Below are positions 10,314-19,920 of a DNA stretch of 49,203 nucleotides, in pieces. The stretch's first letter is position 1, and each line of letters opens with the position of its first letter. The notes beneath the pieces are model-generated. The model was not told the origin of the DNA. It saw only the letters and a list, made by a program, of their open reading frames with translations, and ran no database searches. Both the position numbers and the translations under genes were made by a program. The DNA comes from Bacillus sp. FJAT-29790 (GTDB taxonomy: Bacteria; Bacillota; Bacilli; Bacillales; Cytobacillaceae): contig NZ_JAHNZZ010000003.1 in assembly GCF_019039215.1 (NCBI RefSeq), positions 343,967 to 393,169 of the forward strand. Direction: 5' to 3'.

Positions 10314-11585
10314 TTATTTTCTTATTCTTGTTTCAATCGCACGTGCATGTGCTTCAAGCCCTTCTAAGCGGGCAAAAGCAGCTATTTTTTCCCCGTTCTG
10401 CATAAGCGCTTTTTCACTGTAAAAAAGGATACTCGATTTTTTTTGAAAATCTTCTACATTTAACGGACTTGAAAAACGAGCCGTTCCGTTTGTAGGAAGG
10501 ACGTGATTCGGCCCCGCAAAGTAATCTCCCACAGGCTCAGGACTATAACGGCCGATAAAAATCGCTCCAGCATGGCGGATTTGCCCGAGCAGCTCCATCG
10601 CATTCTCCGTTATGATTTCTAAATGTTCTGGAGCGAGGCGATTGATGATATCAACAGCTTCTTCCATTGTATTGCTAACATAAATGGCACCGAAGTTTTC
10701 AATCGATTGTCTAGCGATTTCCTGACGGGGAAGCTCTGCCAGCTGCTTTTCAACCTCCTCCGCAACTGCCCTAGCCAATTCCTCTGAAGGAGTGACAAGG
10801 ACACTGCTTGCCATCGTGTCATGTTCAGCCTGAGATAATAGATCTGCCGCGACCTCATCCGGCTTTGCCGTTTCATCTGCTAAAATAGCTATTTCACTTG
10901 GTCCTGCAATCATATCAATATCAACATCACCGAAAACTTCCCGTTTTGCGAGTGCAACATAAATATTTCCGGGACCTGTAATTTTATCAACAGGAGCAAT
11001 TGATTCTGTTCCATATGCAAGTGCGGCGATCGCCTGGGCACCGCCGACCTTGTAGATTTCTTTAGCACCAGCTTCATTGGCCGCCACTAAAACAGCGGGA
11101 GGGATTTTTCCTGTCTTTTTATCAACTGGGGAAGTAATCACAATTCTTTTGACCCCTGCTACTTTAGCAGGAATCACATTCATTAAAACCGATGAAGGAT
11201 AAGCAGCCGTTCCCCCCGGCACATACAGTCCTACTGAATCAAGCGGTGTTACCTTTTGACCAAGAATTGTACCGTTCTCATCTGTTGTCATCCATGAAGG
11301 ACGAAGCTGTTTTTCATGGAAAAAGCGAATATTATCTGCCGCCTCCTTGATCACAGATTGTATTTCATCATCAATTTCTTGATAGGCTTCTTTTATTTCT
11401 TCAGCTGTTACGGCTAAATCGACTAAAGAAATTCCATCAAATTTTTCCGTATAGTCTTTTACAGCCTGATCGCCGTCACGGCGGACAGTCTCAATGATCT
11501 TTTTAACAACGATCCGCTGCTCTTCCGTGCCGTTATCAACCGATCGCTTAATCGAAATCTGATCACTTATTTTTAAAATCCTCAC
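10314..11585 (-). CDS. hisD: Histidinol dehydrogenase HisD
   Basis: The 423-residue enzyme has the family signature around [31 protein letters not shown] and the GPNHVLPT segment with the zinc-binding His. It carries out the last two NAD-dependent oxidations, histidinol to histidine. It lies in the usual place between hisG and hisB with short gaps. No disruption is seen. Confidence 0.97.
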   Translation of the reverse strand: MRILKISDQISIKRSVDNGTEEQRIVVKKIIETVRRDGDQAVKDYTEKFDGISLVDLAVTAEEIKEAYQEIDDEIQSVIKEAADNIRFFHEKQLRPSWMTTDENGTILGQKVTPLDSVGLYVPGGTAAYPSSVLMNVIPAKVAGVKRIVITSPVDKKTGKIPPAVLVAANEAGAKEIYKVGGAQAIAALAYGTESIAPVDKITGPGNIYVALAKREVFGDVDIDMIAGPSEIAILADETAKPDEVAADLLSQAEHDTMASSVLVTPSEELARAVAEEVEKQLAELPRQEIARQSIENFGAIYVSNTMEEAVDIINRLAPEHLEIITENAMELLGQIRHAGAIFIGRYSPEPVGDYFAGPNHVLPTNGTARFSSPLNVEDFQKKSSILFYSEKALMQNGEKIAAFARLEGLEAHARAIETRIRK

Positions 11586-11609
11586 CCGCTGTTCACCCTC
11601 TCAAAAGCA

Positions 11610-12257
11610 TTAAGGCTCTATCGTAACCCCAGCATTTATTACTTCGCTTAGGCGATCGACAAGTTCACTAATGCGCTCATCCTTCATCCTGTAGCTGACA
11701 GGATTTACGATCAATCTTGACGTGATCTCCGCAATTTGTTCGTATTCGATTAAACCGTTCTCTTTTAATGTTCGTCCAGTCGAAACAATATCAACAATTC
11801 GGTCTGCAAGGCCGATTAAAGGAGCTAGCTCAATTGAACCATTTAGCTTAATAATTTCGACCTGCTCTCCTTGCTCCCGAAAATAAGCTGCCGCGACATT
11901 TGGATATTTTGATGCAACCTTTGGAGCCACATCGTTCATTTTTGTATTAGGCAAGCCCGCAACTGCAAGATAACAGGCACTTATTTTTAAATCCAGTAAT
12001 TCATATACATCCCGCTCTTCCTCAAGCATGACGTCCTTTCCGGCAATTCCAAGGTCAGCAACGCCATGTTCGACATATGTCGGAACATCCATTGGCTTCG
12101 CTAAAATAAACTGGAACTTTTCTTCTGGAACATCAATAATTAACTTTCTTGAATCATCGAATTCGGGCGGCAATTGAAAGCCTGCTTTGCGAAGTAAATC
12201 GGCCGCTTCATTAAATATACGCCCCTTTGGCATAGCGATCGTTATTAAACCATTCAT
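11610..12257 (-). CDS. hisG: ATP phosphoribosyltransferase catalytic subunit HisG (short form)
   Basis: The 215-residue product begins [15 protein letters not shown]. This is the short HisG form, which lacks the regulatory C-terminal domain and needs HisZ as a regulatory subunit, encoded immediately upstream. It condenses ATP and PRPP in the first committed step of histidine synthesis. The ATG at 12257 is chosen because it overlaps the hisZ TGA (ATGA) and starts the family-conserved sequence; a longer in-frame reading to 12320 would run into hisZ. Confidence 0.95.
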   Translation of the reverse strand: MNGLITIAMPKGRIFNEAADLLRKAGFQLPPEFDDSRKLIIDVPEEKFQFILAKPMDVPTYVEHGVADLGIAGKDVMLEEERDVYELLDLKISACYLAVAGLPNTKMNDVAPKVASKYPNVAAAYFREQGEQVEIIKLNGSIELAPLIGLADRIVDIVSTGRTLKENGLIEYEQIAEITSRLIVNPVSYRMKDERISELVDRLSEVINAGVTIEP

Positions 12258-13438
12258 CTGACAGGCTCCTTTCCAGCTTTGCCGACTAAAAAGACGATAT
12301 CTTCGTATTGGCTCGTACAAGCATCAATATCCTTAACCCCGCTAATATCCTGGAGGACAACCTTTTTACCGGATTTCCGCTGCTCTATTGCATATCGGAA
12401 TGCTTCTTGTCTTCGCTCCTGGCTAAATAAAATACAATAAGATGGCTCATTTTCCCCTATATCCCCGAGTGCTTCTAGAAGGCGGTCAACCCGGATCGCA
12501 AATCCAGTTGCCGCCGCTGATTTACCGAACTTCTCAAGCAATAAGTCATACCTGCCTCCGTTTCCAATCGGAAAGCCTACATTGCCTGCATATACTTCAA
12601 ATAAAATCCCTGTATAGTAGCTCATATGACTCACGAGTGTTAAATCAAATTTCACCTTTTCCTCTTGCCCATAATCAGTCATAATTTCCCAAAGTTGCTG
12701 CAGCTGAATCAACGCCTCTTTTCCTAAACCGTTTTCTAATAGACTATAGGCCTGGCCTATGATTTCTTCCCCGCCACGAAGCTTTAGAAAATCTAGAAGG
12801 CGCTGCTTATCAATAGAGGAAAGGGCTAGACTCTTAACATGCTCTCGGTAGCCTACATAGTTCTTTTCATATAGATATCTTGTCAGGGCATCGACTCTTT
12901 CTTCCGTTCCAAGAACATGCAGGAAAAATTCACGGACAAATCCAATATGCCCTACTGAAAGCTGAAAATCTTCCAGTCCTGCTTCTTTTAAAGAAGAAAT
13001 CATTAAAGCGATTCCTTCGCCATCAGCACTAATCGTATGATCGCCAATGCATTCGACTCCGATCTGTTCAAATTCAGCCGGACGCCCACCTTCCCTTTGC
13101 TGGGCGCGGTATACTTTTGCGGAATAAGCTAGCCTTAGCGGTAATTCATCCTTTAACAAGTGCGAAGCCGCCACCCGGGCAATCGGCGCAGTCATATCAG
13201 GGCGCAGCACAAGCGTTTTCCCTTGCTGATCAAGCAGCTTAAATAATTTCTGATCTAAAATCGCTGATGCTGTACCAATCGTTTCGTAATATTCAAGTGT
13301 AGGTGTCTCAATAAACTGATATCCCCACAGCTTCATCTCTCCTTCAATCAAAGACCTGACCGTGCTTTTCATTTCAAATAAGTCTGGTAATGTATCCCTC
13401 ATGCCTAACGGCTTTTCAAACATAAATAAACGGCTCAA
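12254..13438 (-). CDS. hisZ: ATP phosphoribosyltransferase regulatory subunit HisZ
   Basis: The 394-residue protein is a HisRS-like paralogue without the anticodon-binding domain. It shows the class II synthetase motif 2 [15 protein letters not shown] and the [13 protein letters not shown] segment, but lacks full synthetase length. It activates the short HisG and mediates feedback by histidine. It is the first gene of the operon, behind a recognisable promoter at 13513-13541. Confidence 0.93.
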   Translation of the reverse strand: MSRLFMFEKPLGMRDTLPDLFEMKSTVRSLIEGEMKLWGYQFIETPTLEYYETIGTASAILDQKLFKLLDQQGKTLVLRPDMTAPIARVAASHLLKDELPLRLAYSAKVYRAQQREGGRPAEFEQIGVECIGDHTISADGEGIALMISSLKEAGLEDFQLSVGHIGFVREFFLHVLGTEERVDALTRYLYEKNYVGYREHVKSLALSSIDKQRLLDFLKLRGGEEIIGQAYSLLENGLGKEALIQLQQLWEIMTDYGQEEKVKFDLTLVSHMSYYTGILFEVYAGNVGFPIGNGGRYDLLLEKFGKSAAATGFAIRVDRLLEALGDIGENEPSYCILFSQERRQEAFRYAIEQRKSGKKVVLQDISGVKDIDACTSQYEDIVFLVGKAGKEPVR

Positions 13439-13512
13439 TGAAATTCACCTCATAACTAAAAGTTCCGAATCCTTTAGTTCGCTAATATGGTAGTAAATTA
13501 AAGATATATGTA

Positions 13513-13541
13513 GTTTAACGCGCATCTTAAATTTCGTCAAC
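13513..13541 (-). promoter_or_regulatory. Candidate sigma-A promoter of the his operon
   Basis: On the minus strand, TTGACG, a 17-bp spacer and TAAACT lie about 75 bp upstream of hisZ. The -35 box matches consensus in 5 of 6 positions and the -10 in 4 of 6. No T-box (GGGTGGTACCGCG-type) element was found between the promoter and hisZ. Confidence 0.55.
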
Positions 13542-13704
13542 AAAAAAGATGCCGAAAATAATAGGTAGAAGGTATTTTATTTAGTGTGTCCTTTTACGGA
13601 ATTGGTTATTTCAAATGGTAACAGACTGTACGCTATTGAGATTTCCGTTCAATCCATTGGAATTTTAACACAATTCTGTTTTCACTCTGACGAAAATTGA
13701 ATCC

Positions 13705-13738
13705 AAAAAAGCTCCGTCTGCAAAATGCAAACAGAGCT
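13705..13738 (-). terminator. Terminator downstream of yvoF
   Basis: Read on the minus strand, AAGCTC...GAGCTT with partial inner pairing is followed by a run of six T just past the yvoF stop. It ends the hprK-lgt-yvoD-ppaX-yvoF unit. The rest of the 13439-13745 gap holds only the his promoter. Confidence 0.65.
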
Positions 13739-13745
13739 TCAATCG

Positions 13746-14282
13746 CTATTCCTTGATTACGCCATAAATCGGGTCATCTGCCCAGCGTTCAGCCATTTCT
13801 TCTTTTGTATAGATTACCTTCATCGGGTTGCCGCCAACAAAGGCTCCAGGCTGAACATTTTTATGAACGAGCGTACCCGCAGACACAATCGCACCGTCCC
13901 CGATCGACACCCCAGGCAAGATCGTGGAGTTGGCACCAATCATCACTTCACTGCCAATTTCCACTTTTCCAAGCCGATACTCCTTAATTAAGTATTCATG
14001 TGCAAGAATCGTTGTATTATAGCCAATGACCGTATTACGTCCAACGCTAATTTTTTCAGGAAACATGACATCAAGCATAACCATAAGCGCAAAAGATGTT
14101 CGCTCCCCAACCTTCATACCTAAAAAAGTCCGGTACAGCCAATTTTTCATCCCTAGAAATGGGGTATACCGAGCCATTTGAATAACAGCGAAATTCTTCA
14201 CCACTTTCCAGAAGGGAACAGTTTTGTACACATGCCAGAGAGAATTGCCCCCTTCTACCGGAAATCGCTCGGTATTCCTCAT
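13746..14282 (-). CDS. yvoF: Left-handed beta-helix acyltransferase, YvoF-like
   Basis: The 178-residue protein has hexapeptide repeats of the LbH acyltransferase fold from about residue 75 on ([48 protein letters not shown]), ending in [12 protein letters not shown]. The likely reaction is O-acetyl transfer from acetyl-CoA; the acceptor is unknown. It overlaps ppaX by 4 bp and is the last gene of the hprK operon, as in B. subtilis. Confidence 0.85.
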   Translation of the reverse strand: MRNTERFPVEGGNSLWHVYKTVPFWKVVKNFAVIQMARYTPFLGMKNWLYRTFLGMKVGERTSFALMVMLDVMFPEKISVGRNTVIGYNTTILAHEYLIKEYRLGKVEIGSEVMIGANSTILPGVSIGDGAIVSAGTLVHKNVQPGAFVGGNPMKVIYTKEEMAERWADDPIYGVIKE

Positions 14283-14932
14283 TTTCCTTCAACCTTGAAG
14301 ATATCAAGCAAGTCAGCCATGTTCTCAAGCATATAATCCGGCTCAAAGCCCAGTAAAAACTCTTTTCCTTTCGCACTCCAAGCAACACCCGCTGTTTTCG
14401 TACCCGCATTTCTGCCGCCGAGAATATCATGTGAATTATCGCCGACCATAATCGCTTCTTCAGGCTTTGATCCCAAAAGCTCCAATGCTTTAAAAATTGG
14501 TTCCGGATCTGGCTTCGGTTTCTGAACATCATCCAAGGTGACAACGACATCAAAAAATTGATCCAGCTTTGTCAGCTTCAATCCCATCTCAGTAACATGA
14601 GAAACCTTCGTCGTCACAATGCCTATTTTATAACCAGATTCCTTTAATGTACGAACCGTTTCAAAAACACCCTCAAATTCCGTCACAAGAAGATCATGAT
14701 TTTCAATATTGAATTTTCGGTAAGTCGCAATCATTTCGTTTACCTTTTCCGGATCAATTGACTCAAATGTTTCAGTAAGAGTCGGACCCATAAAAGGCAG
14801 AATATCCTCCCGTTTGTAGCGATTAGGACAGTAACTATCAAATGTGTGTAAAAATGAAGAAATAATCAATTCATTTGTATCTATTAACGTGCCATCTAAA
14901 TCGAATAAAAACGTATTAATTTGAGTGCTCAT
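14279..14932 (-). CDS. ppaX: Pyrophosphatase PpaX (HAD family)
   Basis: The 217-residue HAD hydrolase has the nucleophile motif DLDGT (Asp11, Asp13), motif II around IVTTK, and the C-terminal motif [16 protein letters not shown]. PpaX hydrolyses pyrophosphate produced when HPr kinase/phosphorylase dephosphorylates HPr-Ser-P, and it is encoded in the hprK operon here too. The ATG at 14932 begins the family sequence and follows an AAAGGAAG site. A longer frame to 14986 would overlap yvoD further. Confidence 0.92.
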   Translation of the reverse strand: MSTQINTFLFDLDGTLIDTNELIISSFLHTFDSYCPNRYKREDILPFMGPTLTETFESIDPEKVNEMIATYRKFNIENHDLLVTEFEGVFETVRTLKESGYKIGIVTTKVSHVTEMGLKLTKLDQFFDVVVTLDDVQKPKPDPEPIFKALELLGSKPEEAIMVGDNSHDILGGRNAGTKTAGVAWSAKGKEFLLGFEPDYMLENMADLLDIFKVEGK

Positions 14933-15869
14933 AAGCTGCTTCCTTTCTTTTACCAAAATCAATCCGGTTCCAAATAAATGCGACAATCAGTGTCAGCAGA
15001 ATCGCTACGCCTAAACGGATCAGTAGCAGCGGAAGAACCGGAATACCTAATGGGACAAATATCAGTGTATCTTCAACAACCGCATGGCATGCCACGAGAA
15101 AAATAAAAGCAATGGTCACATCTTTTTTGCTGACCCCGTCCTCTTTCACAGCCTGAATCATAACCCCTGCGCCGAATGCCAAGCCAAATAATAAACCTGC
15201 CGCCAGAGTCGTGGAAGTGTTCTCTTTCATCCCTAAAACTCTTGTCACCGGCGCCATCCATTTTGAAAAAACAGCCAGCCATTTCAAATCCTTTAGGATC
15301 TGAATCACGATCATTAGTGGAATAACGATGATCGCTAGCTGAAAAATGCCAAGTCCCGCTTTTTGCAAGGCGTTTATTAAAATAGGGGTCCAGCCCGTAA
15401 CCTCTTCCACTTTTGCTGGAATAATCCCATACTTCGCAATTTCAGAACCACCATGCCAAACAAGATTAATAATAGCGGCAGAAATAACAGCCAAACCGAT
15501 TCTTACTGCGAGAATGATCCAAATCTTAACACCAACTTTTACAGCCACACTCGATTCAATTAACAAGTTATGCGAGAATGAAAGCATGACCGCGGTAATG
15601 AAAACTTCTTTTACAGTCAAGTCAAGCGATAATATCGCTCCGATTGCTGCATATATATTTAGGAAATTCCCTAATACAATCGGGATGGCCGCATCCCCTG
15701 ACAAGCCAATTAAATTCATAAGCGGAGTGATTAAATTGATAACCCATGGCAGCACAGGTGTATGTTGAAGCATGGCAACGATTAGCGTCACAGGGAATAT
15801 AATTTTTCCGAGCGCCCAAGTCGTTTTTAAGCCAACCATGATCCCCCTCTTTGACGATTCTAACAACAT
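14916..15869 (-). CDS. yvoD: Membrane protein with nucleoside-recognition (Gate) domains, YvoD-like
   Basis: The 317-residue polytopic membrane protein has two Gate-type modules of the nucleoside-recognition domain, one around residues 15-120 and one around 170-280. The function is unknown; related proteins occur among spore-maturation and transporter-like families. It overlaps the ppaX start by 17 bp and sits between lgt and ppaX as in B. subtilis, so it probably shares the hprK operon. A palindromic repeat separates it from lgt. Confidence 0.82.
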   Translation of the reverse strand: MLLESSKRGIMVGLKTTWALGKIIFPVTLIVAMLQHTPVLPWVINLITPLMNLIGLSGDAAIPIVLGNFLNIYAAIGAILSLDLTVKEVFITAVMLSFSHNLLIESSVAVKVGVKIWIILAVRIGLAVISAAIINLVWHGGSEIAKYGIIPAKVEEVTGWTPILINALQKAGLGIFQLAIIVIPLMIVIQILKDLKWLAVFSKWMAPVTRVLGMKENTSTTLAAGLLFGLAFGAGVMIQAVKEDGVSKKDVTIAFIFLVACHAVVEDTLIFVPLGIPVLPLLLIRLGVAILLTLIVAFIWNRIDFGKRKEAAYEHSN

Positions 15870-15940
15870 TTTTCTTTCTCCCTTTGTAAAAAATTTGACT
15901 ATTTTCGTTAAGTTTCTTTTTTAGTGTGATTTTATATAAC

Positions 15941-16080
15941 AATCTGAGTTGATTGGAGCGGAGGGCACTTGACTCCCGGGAAAAAGAGGGAAGCGGGAGA
16001 CCCCACAGACGGTAACGCCGAGGAGGCTCCCGTCCCTCCCCGCGGAAATCAAGTGCCCGTAGCGGAAACAACGGGCAAAC
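15941..16080 (-). repeat. Dispersed palindromic repeat, copy 4 (inverse orientation)
   Basis: This is the reverse complement of the copy 1/3 type. Read on the minus strand it starts GTTTGCCCGTTG and ends ATCAACTCAGATT. It lies between lgt and yvoD within a conserved operon and shares AT-rich flanks with the other copies. Confidence 0.85.
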
Positions 16081-16121
16081 TTTGAAGGATAATGACAATA
16101 TATACGAAAATTGCCTAAAAG

Positions 16122-16940
16122 TTAAACACTTCTATCTAAGTAACGTATATCTGCATAGCCCTTCATCCTTCTTACAGCAAGAAGAATCAACGCTCCAATA
16201 ATCAGCACGATCGAAATCGTCTGGGCAACTCTTAGGTGTTCAGTCAGCATTAAGCTATCTGTCCGCAGCCCCTCAACGAAAAAGCGGCCCACAGAATACC
16301 AAATCACGTACGTAAGGAACATCTCGCCACGACGTAAATTTACCCTTCTTAATAAAATCAGAATGAAAAAACCAACGATATTCCAGATGGATTCATATAA
16401 AAACGTAGGATGATAATAAGTTCCATTGATATACATCTGATTAATAATGAACTCTGGAAGATGTAGATTCTCTAAAAACGCTCGACTTACTTCCCCGCCG
16501 TGCGCTTCCTGATTCATAAAGTTCCCCCATCTGCCAATTGCCTGCCCTAATATAATACTTGGGGCCGCGATATCTGCCATTTTCCAGAAAGAAACGTTTT
16601 TCTTTTTCGCAAATACATAAGTGGTGATCACAGAACCGATCAAGGCGCCATGAATGGCAATTCCGCCTTCCCATATTTTCGGAATCTCCATTGGGTTTTG
16701 TGAATAATAGTCCCATTGAAAAATAACATAATAAATTCGGGCTGAGATAATCGCGATCGGAATGGCCCAAAGCATCAAATCAGCAAATAAATCCTTTTCA
16801 AGTCCCCGTCTTTCTGCTTCCCGCATAACAAGCATCAATGCTAAAGCAATGCCAATACCGATAATTAACCCATACCACCGGATTTCGATCGGGCCGAGGG
16901 CAATGGCAATCGGGTTAAGCGGCTGAATAGTCGATTCCAT
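16122..16940 (-). CDS. lgt: Prolipoprotein diacylglyceryl transferase
   Basis: The product of about 272 residues is a polytopic membrane enzyme with the Lgt signature [16 protein letters not shown] and the [10 protein letters not shown] helix with a catalytic-region arginine. It transfers diacylglycerol from phosphatidylglycerol to the lipobox cysteine of prolipoproteins. The ATG at 16940 is favoured: the ribosome site GGAG lies 8 bp upstream, whereas the GTG two codons earlier would be only 2 bp from it. One visible candidate substrate is the lipoprotein at 40179-41666. Confidence 0.95.
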   Translation of the reverse strand: MESTIQPLNPIAIALGPIEIRWYGLIIGIGIALALMLVMREAERRGLEKDLFADLMLWAIPIAIISARIYYVIFQWDYYSQNPMEIPKIWEGGIAIHGALIGSVITTYVFAKKKNVSFWKMADIAAPSIILGQAIGRWGNFMNQEAHGGEVSRAFLENLHLPEFIINQMYINGTYYHPTFLYESIWNIVGFFILILLRRVNLRRGEMFLTYVIWYSVGRFFVEGLRTDSLMLTEHLRVAQTISIVLIIGALILLAVRRMKGYADIRYLDRSV

Positions 16941-16978
16941 AATCACTGCTCCTTCTTTTTCTCTTTTTTCAACAATTT

Positions 16979-17920
16979 TTACCGATCTTCGTGGTCCCCA
17001 TCCTCGATGACATCAGAGAGACGGCTCGAAAATTGCTCAGCTGCATTCATGCCCATTTTTTTCAAGCGGAAATTCATGGCCGCTACTTCAATAATGACAG
17101 CCAAGTTCCGGCCTGGACGAACCGGAATTGTCAGCTTTGTTATATCCGTATCGATAATCCTCATCTTTTCTTCATCAAGTCCAAGTCGGTCATATTGCTT
17201 GTTCTGATCCCATAGCTCCAAATTCATGACAATAGAAATCCGCTTAAAGCTGCGAATAGCACCAGCACCGAACAATGTCATCACATTGATGATCCCTAAA
17301 CCGCGAATCTCTAATAAATGCTCGATCAGTTCTGGTGAAGTTCCGACAAGAGTATTTTCATCTTCTTGTCTTATTTCTACACAATCATCGGCAACTAACC
17401 GATGCCCACGCTTCACAAGCTCTAAAGCTGCCTCACTTTTACCGACGCCGCTTTTTCCTGTAATCAGCACCCCTACCCCATAAATATCAACAAGCACGCC
17501 ATGGACGGCTGTTGTTGGCGCAAGCTTGCTTTCAAGAAAGTTCGTTAACAAACTCGAAAAACGGGTTGTTTTTTGCTTCGTTCTTATAACTGGAACTGCT
17601 TCTCTTTCTGAAGCCTCGATTAATTCATATGGAACTTCCAAACCCCTTGTAATAATAATTCCAGGAGTAATATCTGAACATAAGCGTTCAAGTCGGATTT
17701 GCCGATCGATGTCGTTTAATTTCTCTGTAAATGTAAGCTCTGTTTTTCCGATTAACTGAATTCTTTCAGCCGGATAATAATCAAAAAAGCCCGCCAATTC
17801 AATCCCTGGTCTAGAAATATCACTAGTAATAATCGGGCGGTTAATGCCATCCTCTCCGCTGACAAGCTCCAGATCAAATTTTTCCAAAATGTCTTTCGTG
17901 CGTACCTTAGCCAACTTCAT
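16979..17920 (-). CDS. hprK: HPr kinase/phosphorylase HprK
   Basis: The 313-residue protein has the Walker A loop GKSGVGKS (155-162), the conserved VADDCVEI segment and the family signature [10 protein letters not shown]. It phosphorylates Ser46 of HPr and Crh when glycolytic intermediates are high and reverses this by phosphorolysis, making PPi. It is the first gene of an operon with lgt, yvoD, ppaX and yvoF, so the kinase and the PPi-clearing enzyme are co-transcribed. One substrate gene (crh) lies at the window edge. Confidence 0.97.
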   Translation of the reverse strand: MKLAKVRTKDILEKFDLELVSGEDGINRPIITSDISRPGIELAGFFDYYPAERIQLIGKTELTFTEKLNDIDRQIRLERLCSDITPGIIITRGLEVPYELIEASEREAVPVIRTKQKTTRFSSLLTNFLESKLAPTTAVHGVLVDIYGVGVLITGKSGVGKSEAALELVKRGHRLVADDCVEIRQEDENTLVGTSPELIEHLLEIRGLGIINVMTLFGAGAIRSFKRISIVMNLELWDQNKQYDRLGLDEEKMRIIDTDITKLTIPVRPGRNLAVIIEVAAMNFRLKKMGMNAAEQFSSRLSDVIEDGDHEDR

Positions 17921-18153
17921 TTCCTCCTTTTATACGGGAACTGCCTATTCTTAAAGCTTAACACTATTGGAAACACTTCATAAATTATTATGGCGGCCAT
18001 GGAAGTATATTGATTTTCAGAAGAAAATACCTCTCAAAATAAGTTTCACTTTATTTTAGCACTTTTTAAGCCAGAACCAAATTTCTAAGAAAAACTAAAG
18101 GATCGTTCTGAACCAGGACTAGGAGGTGTCATCTTTTCTTTCGCGCTTAAAAC

Positions 18154-18183
18154 TTCGCAAATTATGGTAAAATACCGTATAAT
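18154..18183 (+). promoter_or_regulatory. Candidate promoter of type I antitoxin RNA
   Basis: TTCGCA, an 18-bp spacer and a perfect TATAAT box (18178-18183) point into the region downstream of the decayed toxin ORF. Transcription from about 18190 on the plus strand would run antisense to the toxin mRNA 3' end, the arrangement seen in bsrG/SR4 and bsrE/SR5 loci. Confidence 0.5.
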
Positions 18184-18189
18184 TGTTTA

Positions 18190-18320
18190 TATAATAAAAA
18201 AATGATCGAGTGCGGGAACACTCGATCAAAGCAACTACATGCCGCATGAAGTGCGGCTGATCATGTTTTAAAAACAGTAACTACCTTACTCTTCGGTTGG
18301 AGGCGGCGGTTACTTTTTTC
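18190..18320 (+). ncRNA. Putative antisense antitoxin RNA (SR4/SR5-like)
   Basis: A plus-strand RNA of about 130 nt is predicted from the promoter at 18154-18183. It contains hairpins GATCGAGTG/CACTCGATC and GCCGCA/TGCGGC, and ends in a stem AGTAAC (276-281 of the 18 kb block)/GTTACT followed by TTTTTT near 18314-18319. The RNA overlaps the 3' part of a toxin-like minus-strand transcript whose ORF is broken. The layout matches 3'-overlapping type I toxin-antitoxin pairs of Bacillus; the assignment is inferred from layout and remembered family sequence, not from a search. Confidence 0.45.
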
Positions 18321-18390
18321 TGTTTCTTTGACGATGAGAACAGCAGGTGCTAGTTCATTTACAAGTACTTAACGTCATTTTTCCCACCTC
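18190..18390 (-). pseudogene. Decayed type I toxin gene (small holin-like/BsrE-like family)
   Basis: On the minus strand a strong ribosome site GGGGAGGTGGG precedes ATG at 18378, typical of the short membrane-toxin mRNAs. The frame stops after seven codons (MTLSTCK, stop at 18355-18357). A shifted frame afterwards reads PAVLIVKETEKSN, reminiscent of the end of these toxins. Downstream come a conserved-looking 3' region and a good intrinsic terminator (stem GATCGAGTG/CACTCGATC, then a T-run at 18194-18203). A hydrophobic toxin can no longer be made from this ORF. Confidence 0.5.
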
Positions 18391-18686
18391 CCCTCTTTCG
18401 GAAGATGGTCAACCGCCCATCCGCTTATGTAGCTGCTATAATAATTGTAGAAATCCAAAATGGAAAAATCCATGAAAACATCTAAAAAAAAGCCAAATCA
18501 TAGATTATACAGCCTTCTCTTTTTTCCCCGTGTCCATGTCCTTTTTGAAGCTCCGCTCATATGATAAAAAATGAATAGAATTTTCGTCGAAATTTCACCG
18601 CTGTTTAATAAAAAACACGGGAACAATTTTTTATCCAATTTAATGAGGCGGAAATAGACAACATTATTTTCGAAAGGAGTGGAAGT

Positions 18687-19403
18687 ATGAAAATCATGCT
18701 GGACGCTGGACACGGGTACAATACAGCAGGGAAGCGTACCCCGGATGGCATGCCTGAATACGAATTTAACAGGGGTGCTGCAAATTACGCAAAGAATTTT
18801 CTTGAAAACTATCAAAACGTAACTGTGTATTTTGCACATTCAGATGAACGGGACGTCCCTTTGAAAGAACGAACAGACAAAGCGAATCAGCTTAAGGTCG
18901 ACTGTTATGTGTCCATCCATGCAAACGCCTACGGTTCAGGCTGGAACAATGCCGGCGGAATCGAAACCTATGTACACCCTCCAAAACCAAAGGAAGCCTA
19001 CGAGCTTGCCCAAAAAATCCAAAAAAACTTAGTTATTTCAACAGGTTTAAGTGATCGCGGAGTCAAGACCGCTGATTTCCACGTTTTAAGGGAAACGCGC
19101 ATGACAGCTGTATTGGCTGAATGCGGCTTTATGACAAATCCCAATGAAGCAAAGCTTATGCGGTCAGATACTTTCCAAAAAACATGCGCTGAAGCCATTG
19201 TTAAAGCGATTGTCGATCAATACAAACTAATTAGAAAAAATACAAATCCAGAAACGATGCCTTCCAATTCAACCTCACAACCACTTTCAAAGAAAGGGCT
19301 TTACAAAGTCCAAGTAGGTGCATTTAATGATAGAAAAAGTGCAGAAAATCTGGCTAATGCCCTAAAATCGCTTGGATATGATGCATTTATTCATTTTGAA
19401 TAG
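18687..19403 (+). CDS. N-acetylmuramoyl-L-alanine amidase with SPOR-type C-terminus
   Basis: The 238-residue protein has an Amidase_3 domain (residues 1 to about 175) with zinc ligands His9 (DAGHG), Glu24 and His78 (SIHANA), and catalytic Glu145 (AECGFM). After a Ser/Thr/Asn-rich linker, a short SPOR-like module starts at YKVQVGAFNDRKSAENLANAL; it ends early at FIHFE, so the module may be shortened. It cleaves the amide between MurNAc and the stem peptide. No signal peptide is visible, as in phage endolysins and some mother-cell lysins. It is one of few plus-strand genes here, preceded by AAAGGAG. Confidence 0.88.
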   Translation: MKIMLDAGHGYNTAGKRTPDGMPEYEFNRGAANYAKNFLENYQNVTVYFAHSDERDVPLKERTDKANQLKVDCYVSIHANAYGSGWNNAGGIETYVHPPKPKEAYELAQKIQKNLVISTGLSDRGVKTADFHVLRETRMTAVLAECGFMTNPNEAKLMRSDTFQKTCAEAIVKAIVDQYKLIRKNTNPETMPSNSTSQPLSKKGLYKVQVGAFNDRKSAENLANALKSLGYDAFIHFE

Positions 19404-19443
19404 CAAAAAAGCGGGCCCTATAAGATGTGCTGGCTCGCTTTTC
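19404..19443. terminator. Bidirectional terminator between converging amidase and yvlD genes
   Basis: The stem AAAAGCGGGCC/GGCTCGCTTTT is flanked by A-run and T-run and lies between two converging genes. It can serve both strands. Confidence 0.65.
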
Positions 19444-19451
19444 TGTGTAGA

Positions 19452-19811
19452 TTATTTTTTCTTTGCCGGTTCAAAAACTGCTTTCTGAATGATCATGTTA
19501 CCAAAAGACAAAATGATCGCCACAAGAAAAGCTGTACCGAATCCTGCAATTTCAAAAGAACTCCCCATCATTCGATCCGTAATTAATAACGTAATCGCAT
19601 TAATGACGAACAAAAATAAGCCCAACGTCACTAAAGTGATCGGCAGTGTGAGGATAATTAATATCGGCCTAACAAGGATGTTTAATATCGAAAGAATCGC
19701 ACTTGCCCCCACGGCTGCTCCGAAGCCCGATATATAAAAGGCATCTCCAAAGAAGCCGGCAATTGCGACGAACAAGATTGCATTGATTAATATTCCGATT
19801 ATCCATCTCAT
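19452..19811 (-). CDS. yvlD: Phage holin family 4 membrane protein, YvlD-like
   Basis: The 119-residue protein has about four hydrophobic helices and the ILNILVRPILIILTLPITLVTLGLF segment, characteristic of the superfamily IV holin-like proteins such as YvlD. Despite the family name, no lysis role is shown; in B. subtilis yvlABCD is linked to envelope stress genes. The flanking 19812-20000 region holds no other gene. It lies downstream of the yvlB-like gene in the same direction; no yvlC (PspC-like) gene is present between them. Confidence 0.82.
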   Translation of the reverse strand: MRWIIGILINAILFVAIAGFFGDAFYISGFGAAVGASAILSILNILVRPILIILTLPITLVTLGLFLFVINAITLLITDRMMGSSFEIAGFGTAFLVAIILSFGNMIIQKAVFEPAKKK

Positions 19812-19920
19812 TTTCGAGACACCTCTTCTTTTCGTACAACAAATATATCAACATTCGATTCCGATTATTGGGCGATACCGCCTTGTCACAAGAGCAAGCT
19901 TTTTTACTTAGCTTTCCTCC

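Noticed and set aside
13439..13560. Possible histidine T-box or attenuator before hisZ
   Set aside because: No GGGTGGTACCGCG-type antiterminator element and no terminator lie between the promoter and hisZ; only a plain promoter is supported.
18498..18839. Minus-strand reading frame of 113 codons
   Set aside because: It overlaps the well-supported amidase start on the plus strand, lacks a ribosome site and has no recognisable sequence.
19452..19811. Phage lysis cassette (amidase plus holin)
   Set aside because: The holin-family gene is the conserved yvlD neighbour of yvlB and converges on the amidase across a terminator; no other phage genes are present.
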